A stretch of 64,000 nt of DNA from assembly GCA_030268105.1 (NCBI GenBank), contig BSDZ01000078.1, positions 3,771,001-3,835,000 of the forward strand, in the 5' to 3' direction. Shown piece by piece: positions 58,346 to 64,000 of the stretch. The stretch is from Volvox africanus (taxonomy: Eukaryota; Chlorophyta; Chlorophyceae; Chlamydomonadales; Volvocaceae). Each line of letters starts with the position of its first letter. Within the stretch, counting starts at the first letter, position 1. The notes under the pieces are model-generated. The model was not told the origin of the DNA. It made no database searches and was given only the letters and a program-made list of their open reading frames with translations. Both the position numbers and the translations under genes were made by a program.

Positions 58346-61300
58346 ATGAGCGCCAAACCTCAATCTTCAAGCCGACTTCAGAAGCTATTAAACCTTCTTG
58401 ACAGTGAGTGGCGGCCTAGGTGCAATTTGTAATTTCGCCCACACACCAATCTTGGCTTGAGTTTCTTTTATTGCAGCTGGAACATCGGATGCAACTCGAA
58501 AAGCTGCAGCTAAGCAGTTATCTGAAATAGCTAGGGCCCATCCTGACCAGCTGCTGTCGACGGTGCAGAAGGTGTGTCATGGCGCGTAAGCGTGCGCCGA
58601 CACAACCGCCCCGTTCTTTCGAGGACAGGAACGTGTTCGCTGATGTTGCTTTGACAGGCATACCCAAAACCTCCATGATCTAATGTAATATTTTAAGGAC
58701 CCAAAACACTTTGTCTGACGCCACCATCCAGGTGCATGTCTACCTTTATAACAAGAGCTGGGAGACCCGTGTTGCAGCTGGCGAGGCACTTGCATTCTTA
58801 GCCGATATATTTGAACATCATACGCCAGATGACCTGCGATGGCAGGCTCTGGCGTGCGGGGTCAGCGAGGATGCCCTTAACGTAGCCGAAGGGCCGCAGA
58901 CGCCGCTCAGCTTTGCAAATTTCAGCTTGCAGCAGGTCATTGAAAGGGGTACTCCCCTGGGGGCCTCGGGTGGCCAGGTGAGATGGCGTCACTATTGGAA
59001 CCTCTGCCGGGGACTGCAGTAATGGCCTGAGTCCTAACCCATAATTGTTCCCTAGGTGCTTGTACAACTGATCGTAACATGGGATTTGTATCCCTCTTCC
59101 CCGGATCGCGCCTGACACACATGGGCTCTTCAGTGCCTGTCTCATGTGTTAAAAGCCAAGGTCTGCCCCTTGGCCATTGCAACATGTTAACATCGCAGGA
59201 GTTTGACTTGGTTTTGGAGCCCGGGCTGACACCAAAAGCCCGTCTTGCAGCGCAACGGGAGGTTCTTAAAAAACGGTTAGGTCTGGATCGCGACATGGGC
59301 TTGGATGCAGATGCGCTTTTTAATGACGAGGACCTGGAGGCAGCGGAGGAGGTCTGCTCAGGTGATACCACTACCCGGTACAGCCAGCCACATGCGCGGG
59401 GAGCTGCAACCTGCACAGGAGGTTCCCAGAAGGCCCAACAAGTGGCAGCGCAGGAGCTCCTACGCAGTATGGATGTGGAAAAGCTGTCAGCACGGGAGCG
59501 AAATCGGCTGAAGCGGAAGGCCAAAGCTATGGGACGATCAGACTCGCTGCGGCCAGGGGAGCCAACAGCAGCAACGGGGCAGCATCAGCCTGGGGCAGCG
59601 CCCGGGGTGGGCAGGCATAAGGTGCGAAGATGAAGCCTTCGCGGGAGAGATATGTTCCCTTAGAGGGAAGGGCGTGTGCTTGATCGGTGAGCCCATGTGG
59701 GGGCTGTGATCAGGCTTGCGTGCACTGGACCTAGGGTCGCGCTTCAACGTTGTTTTTCAACTCCGCATATAGCAATGCAGGTATGCACAGGCATCAGGAC
59801 GTACCAGAGGGTACCCGATGAGCGAGGGATGCAAGGGCAGGACGGATGGAGGGAGAAAAGGGGAAGAAATACCTTGTGGTATGGGCAACCTTTGAACAGT
59901 GAAAGTGTGGTTTATAACTGAAACCTTCACGAAAACCGTGTTCACCTCTTCTCGCTCCATCTATACATGGTTTAAGTTGCCACATTGGTCGAACACGATC
60001 ACTGTAGAGGCAATGGACTAGAGGGTACCCTACGGGGTAGGGATGGGAGGGATGGGAAGTGAGCAGAAGAAATAGCTTGTGGAAGAGATAATTTCCGGCA
60101 GTAAATACAAGTCTTATACCTGGAACGAGATATTTCCAAAATGCACCCACCTCTTTGACAAGCATCACTCTATTGTGCGAGCTGCCACAGTAGCATGGTC
60201 ACAATAGGTGACAGACCGGACGCCAGCAGCATGGTGGATTACTGTGGCAGCTCGTACAATAGAGTGATGCTTGTCAAAGAGGTGGGTGCATTTTGGAAAT
60301 ATCTCGTTCCAGGTATTAGACTTGTATTTACTGCCGGAAAATTATCTCTTCCCGTCACCTCTTACCCCTTATAGGATGCCCTCTGTCGATTACCATTACT
60401 GCGACTATGGCAGCTCGTAGCATAAACGGATGGCGCTAGAAAAAAGTGGGTGCTCGTCGCATTATTTTAAGTTATTGAGCATTGTTGCACTGTTGGAAAG
60501 CCATCTCTTCCGCATGTTATTCCTTCTGTTATCTTGCTTCCATCCCTCCCGTCCCTTGCGCCAGTCCTTGTAGGACAATCTTTGTTCCATCGCCTCTGCT
60601 GATGATGGCTTTGCGGTTTGAAATTTCCTGTTCTCTACCTAGACCCGATGACTAGGCTGTTCCGATGTGCATCTATATGCATTTTTGTGATGTGTCTTCG
60701 CACAAATCCTGCCATCCTTTGTCTCATCATGGTTGCAGTCACCCCGGGATGGTGACGGGAGCCTGGGTGGCAGCAATGGGGACGATGGAGCGGCTGTGGG
60801 ACTTGGCGGATCAGCAGCAGCGGCCGCATTGGCAGCTGTGGAAGTCGGCGATGACGAGGTAGGACATTCAACTCAACGTCGACTTCATCATCAGTCGTTT
60901 TATCAGAAGCAACCTGATTGCAGGATGCACGCTGTTGTGGCCTGTCCCGTTGATACAGTTCATCTGCAATGTCGTCTAGTAAAGTAAAGCTATGCTTGCT
61001 GGTGATTCCTAGTGTTGAGTCCATGTACGGTGGCTGTGCGCAGGTCCAGCAGGTTTCGGAGGGTGGCTGGCCATTCCAGCGGTTGGGCGACCAAGTAGTT
61101 GTGGATAGTCTGGATCCAGTATGGGAGGTACGGCATGGTGCTGTACTTGCGTTGCGAGAGCTGCTGCGTGGCCATGCGGCCGTGGCGGGGGTGGAGGCGC
61201 CTCTGGACGGTGTTCCATCGGGCTGGGCAGTGCCCGGGGGCCAAGGTGAGGCCACCCGACAGGCGCAGTGAAGAGTAGTTCTGAGGGGCGCTGGACTGCT

Positions 61301-64000
61301 TTACACCGTATGTCTGGTATATCGTGTGCAAATAATAGCAGACCGCATGGCTTTACGGCATGGGATAATGCCGCACCCGTCCCGGACCTCCTCCCGTCCC
61401 CGTCCCCATCCCCGTCTCGACACCCCGTTTTAACCTGTCAGGCATCTTTCTCTCTGCGTCCTATCAACCCAGGTGTCGTTCCAAAGTCTACCCTAAACCT
61501 TCCACCGCTTAGACAGTGTCTTGAATCCAGCATATTATCTTCCCGCAGGCAAGCGCAATCTGGGGGCTGTTAGTGCCGCCCAGGTGGCTGCCGCTCGGGC
61601 AGCCAACCAGCGCTGGTTAGAAGATTGCGTCGTGCATCTGCTATGTGTACTGGCGCTCGACAGGTTCGGGGACTACGGATCCGACCAGGTAAGGAAGGGG
61701 TTTATGAGCGGAGAAGAAAGGTGGACATGATCGTGTTTGTACACAGAGTAAGTAGAGATCCGAAAGCAGCAGAAGAAGATGAAGATCCCCAAATGGCCCC
61801 TGCACCTCTAGATTTCGCAGCATGCGCGATGTCTTTTAGGGGATACAAATTTATGAAGTCTTTGATCCTTCAATCTGCGTCTATTGGCACTTTTAGGTTG
61901 CGTCTCGCCCCTTCAGGTGACGGCGCCCGTGCGTGAGACCGCGGCGCAGGCGCTGGGTATGGCTCTGACGACATTGGACGCGATCTCAGTGCGGACGGTA
62001 GCCGCCATGCTGCGGGAGCTGCAGGGGCAGAATGACTGGCGCGTTAGATACGGTAAGGATGAAGTGGGGACGGCAGGGTGTTCGCATCGGCCGTTATGGA
62101 TAATGTCTGTTACGTTGGTTGCTGCCTTCAACCCTCTGTCTCGTGCCAGGTGGCTTCTGTGGCCTTAAATACATGTTGGCGGCCCGAATGGATCTGGCGC
62201 CTGACTTGCTGCCCGAGGCGCTGCCTTTGCTGCGACGGGGGCTGGCGGACCCCGATGACGACGTGCGGGCAGCCTGTGCAGACGCATTGGTGCCTGTGGC
62301 TGGGGCTCTTGGTGTGGTGGGGACGCAGGTGGGAGGCTGGACTGAACATGAAGTTAGACATTAGAGGTTCGACTCCGGTCTTAAAGATATAATACATCAT
62401 GCTGCCTTTCATCTAGGATTCCTGTCATTACCATTCTGCGTTCTTCTGCAGTGAAAGCGCCAAATCGCTTGCAAAAGCCGCAAGCACATTATTAGCTGAT
62501 GGTACCTCGCCGACGCCTCCCCTCAACCCGCCCCTGCAGGCCGTGGCGGAGCTCCGCTTGCAGCTGTGGGACTTACTGCCTCAGCTCTCGGACCTGTCGG
62601 CAGCCACCAACAGTGTCATGTCGTTGCTCGCGCACCTGTATGGCAGGGGCCCTGGCGCTGCGGCCGCCACTGAAGAGCTGACGGCACTCGTGCCCCGCCT
62701 GTTTCCTTTCGTCCGTCACACGCTTAGCACCGTGCGGGCATCCGTAATGCAGTGCTTGGAGCGGATGTTGGCACCGCCGGTGCCAACAGGAGCAGTCGAG
62801 GAAGCCGTTGACACCGCCGGCGCAGTAGCAGTTCCGCTGCCTCCGCCAGTCTGGCTACAGCCCCTACTGCCGGCTCTTGTTCAGCTTGTGTTTCAGAACG
62901 TGATGATGGAGGGGGAGCAGCGTGTGCTGGATGCATCTGTGCGGGTGTGGCGTCTGCTGGTGCGCTGCGCAGCCCCAGCGACACTGTGTGAGGCCATGGC
63001 GCCGGAGCAGTTCCGGGCTCTAATGGCACTGGGATCCACACAGGTACGGTGCGGTAAGCGGCGGCCAGAGACCAAATGTGCACGTCAGGACGGGCATGCA
63101 TACGAGAGCGTGTGCACGAGTGCTGAGCCGGGTCAGCCGGGCGCTGATTTCCTGCTATCTTGCATTGTCAACATGCGTGTGGAGGTGCGTCGAAGCAGCT
63201 GCCTGTCGAAAAGCGCATGGGTTAAAGAGTGCTTGCGTTGGTCGGGCTGCTTACAGTGGCGCTGCTGCAGGTAAGGTTTGGCGTTCGTTATTCCGCTACG
63301 CCTCATAACATTTATCGTACGCCCAGATGCTTTTCGTGTTTGTACCTGTCCATCCCAGGTCGGTCGTGCGCTGGACCCCAACCTGGTGTTGGTGCCGTAT
63401 GCCGGAGAGATTGGCCGGCTCGTTCCGCTGGCACTTGTAAGGCAGCTGCTGGGCATGGCACCGGGCACCGTCGACCCCGACAATACCGCCACAGCGTCGG
63501 CATCTAGTTCCCCCACCTTCCGGAGCCCAAAGCGCTCTCGCAGCTCCTCAAAACAGCAGCAGGCCGCCGCTGCGGCTGCAGCGGCGGCGGCGGCAGCGGC
63601 GGCGGCAGCTGTACCTGCCGTACCGACGGACTTCATAGTGGGAACGCAAGGAGAAGAGGGCGTGGCACGGATGCGCACCATCGCTGCGTCCTGCTTTGGA
63701 ACCCTGTTGGCATGCGCCTATGCTAGTGGCTCTACCGCCGCCGCACCTGAGTTGCTCGCCACGCTGTCCTCGCCTGCTGCCACGGCTCGGCAATTCGCCG
63801 CTTTGGCCGCCTGCGCTTGGCTGCAATACGCAAAGCAACGACTACGACTGCTTCAACCGGAGCTACTACATCAGATGCAGATGCACCAGCAGGGGATGAT
63901 GTTATTGCCACAGCCACTTCTGCAGCAAGTGTTTGTAGCGTTAGCGGCAACGTCTTGTGTAACACCCTTGGCGCCGGCGTCCCTGGAGCCGTACGCAGAG
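58346..64000 (+). CDS. BTAF1: BTAF1/MOT1, TATA-binding-protein-associated ATPase (N-terminal HEAT part; continues past window)
   Basis: Starts at 58346 with MSAKPQSSSRLQKLLNLLD and continues after a GT-AG intron with TGTSDATRKAAAKQLSEIAR, the invariant N-terminus of MOT1/BTAF1. Later exons: HVYLYNKSWETRVAAGEALA (near 58740); EFDLVLEPGLTPKARLAAQR (near 59200); SARERNRLKRKAKAM (near 59490); VVVDSLDPVWEVRHGAVLAL with RELLRGHAAV (near 61100-61180); WLEDCVVHLLCVLALDRFGD (near 61620); APVRETAAQALGMALTTLD (near 61925); LAARMDLAPDLLPEALPLL (near 62180); and further HEAT helices from 62540 to the window end. These wrap TBP; the SNF2-type ATPase that strips TBP from DNA lies beyond 64000. Family length is about 1,850-2,000 aa. 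A Lys/Ser/Gln/Ala-rich insert with an alanine run sits at 63515-63615. An intron (about 59635-60740) holds a long inverted repeat. Confidence 0.95.
59805..60620. repeat. Four-copy palindromic array of a roughly 200-bp repeat
   Basis: Within a BTAF1 intron, two diverged direct copies (about 59805-60005 and 60010-60200) are followed by two copies in the opposite direction (about 60240-60420 and 60420-60600). Shared landmarks are a GAGGGTACCC-like start, GAAGAAATA-x-CTTGTGG, a CACCCAC/TTCACCTC segment and a GAGCTGCCA-like end. The inner pair is almost identical; the outer pair is much more diverged. Copy boundaries are by eye. Confidence 0.65.
60081..60352 (+). repeat. Near-perfect 112-bp inverted repeat; possible small-RNA hairpin
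   Basis: Arms 60081-60192 and 60240-60352 are reverse complements apart from two substitutions and one inserted base; the loop is 47 bases. Because it lies in an intron of BTAF1 on the sense strand, the pre-mRNA would fold into one very long stem. Long nearly perfect stems of this kind are typical sources of Dicer-cut small RNAs in green algae (family knowledge); processing here is inference. Confidence 0.85.

Noticed and set aside
1..64000. CRISPR arrays, bacterial operons, rRNA or tRNA genes
   Set aside because: No regularly spaced repeats, no Shine-Dalgarno-linked gene runs and no rRNA sequence were seen. I could not scan reliably for intron-containing tRNAs by eye, so a missed tRNA is possible.

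Overview
This is intron-rich nuclear DNA from a photosynthetic green alga. The genes are split by introns of about 70-500 bases. A chloroplast light-dependent protochlorophyllide reductase, a thylakoid-lumen pentapeptide protein and a plant-type OST4 are present, and TGTAA (the usual poly(A) signal of Chlamydomonas-Volvox relatives) lies after some genes. A volvocine-type chlorophyte of moderate GC is my inference; the species cannot be named from the sequence. There is no sign of prokaryotic or organellar DNA.

Layout. 1-4877 (-): coiled-coil plus Kelch protein, cut by the window start. 5207-7475 (+): ABHD14-type alpha/beta hydrolase. 10081-10269 (+): OST4, only 39 bases before FAM32A (10309-10692, +). 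11334-20320 (-): CTF18, the large subunit of an alternative PCNA clamp loader. 21971-23642 (-): protochlorophyllide reductase. 23643-27772: a gene-poor stretch with a short hairpin and a 421-bp element with terminal inverted repeats. 27773-31050 (+): ferroportin. 32230-43810 (+): poorly conserved coding sequence with B3-like features, then a Gln-rich protein ending in a UBZ4-type zinc finger. 44942-49335 (-): peroxisomal acyl-CoA oxidase. About 50413-52374 (+): thylakoid-lumen pentapeptide protein. 54298-56435 (-): low-complexity protein of unknown function. 56995-57844 (+): small, probably plastid, membrane protein. 58346-64000 (+): BTAF1/MOT1, running off the window end.

The genes share no pathway; this is ordinary mixed eukaryotic gene order. 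The most interesting observations are: (i) OST4 and FAM32A are so close, and in the same frame, that a dicistronic mRNA is the simplest explanation; (ii) a BTAF1 intron holds a nearly perfect 112-bp inverted repeat nested in an older palindromic array of four copies, a good candidate small-RNA precursor; (iii) three introns in three genes need GC-AG splice sites to keep the protein frame; (iv) CTF18 carries an RGG-type low-complexity segment. Exon boundaries were placed by eye from GT/GC-AG sites and protein similarity remembered from the families; no alignment or search was run.
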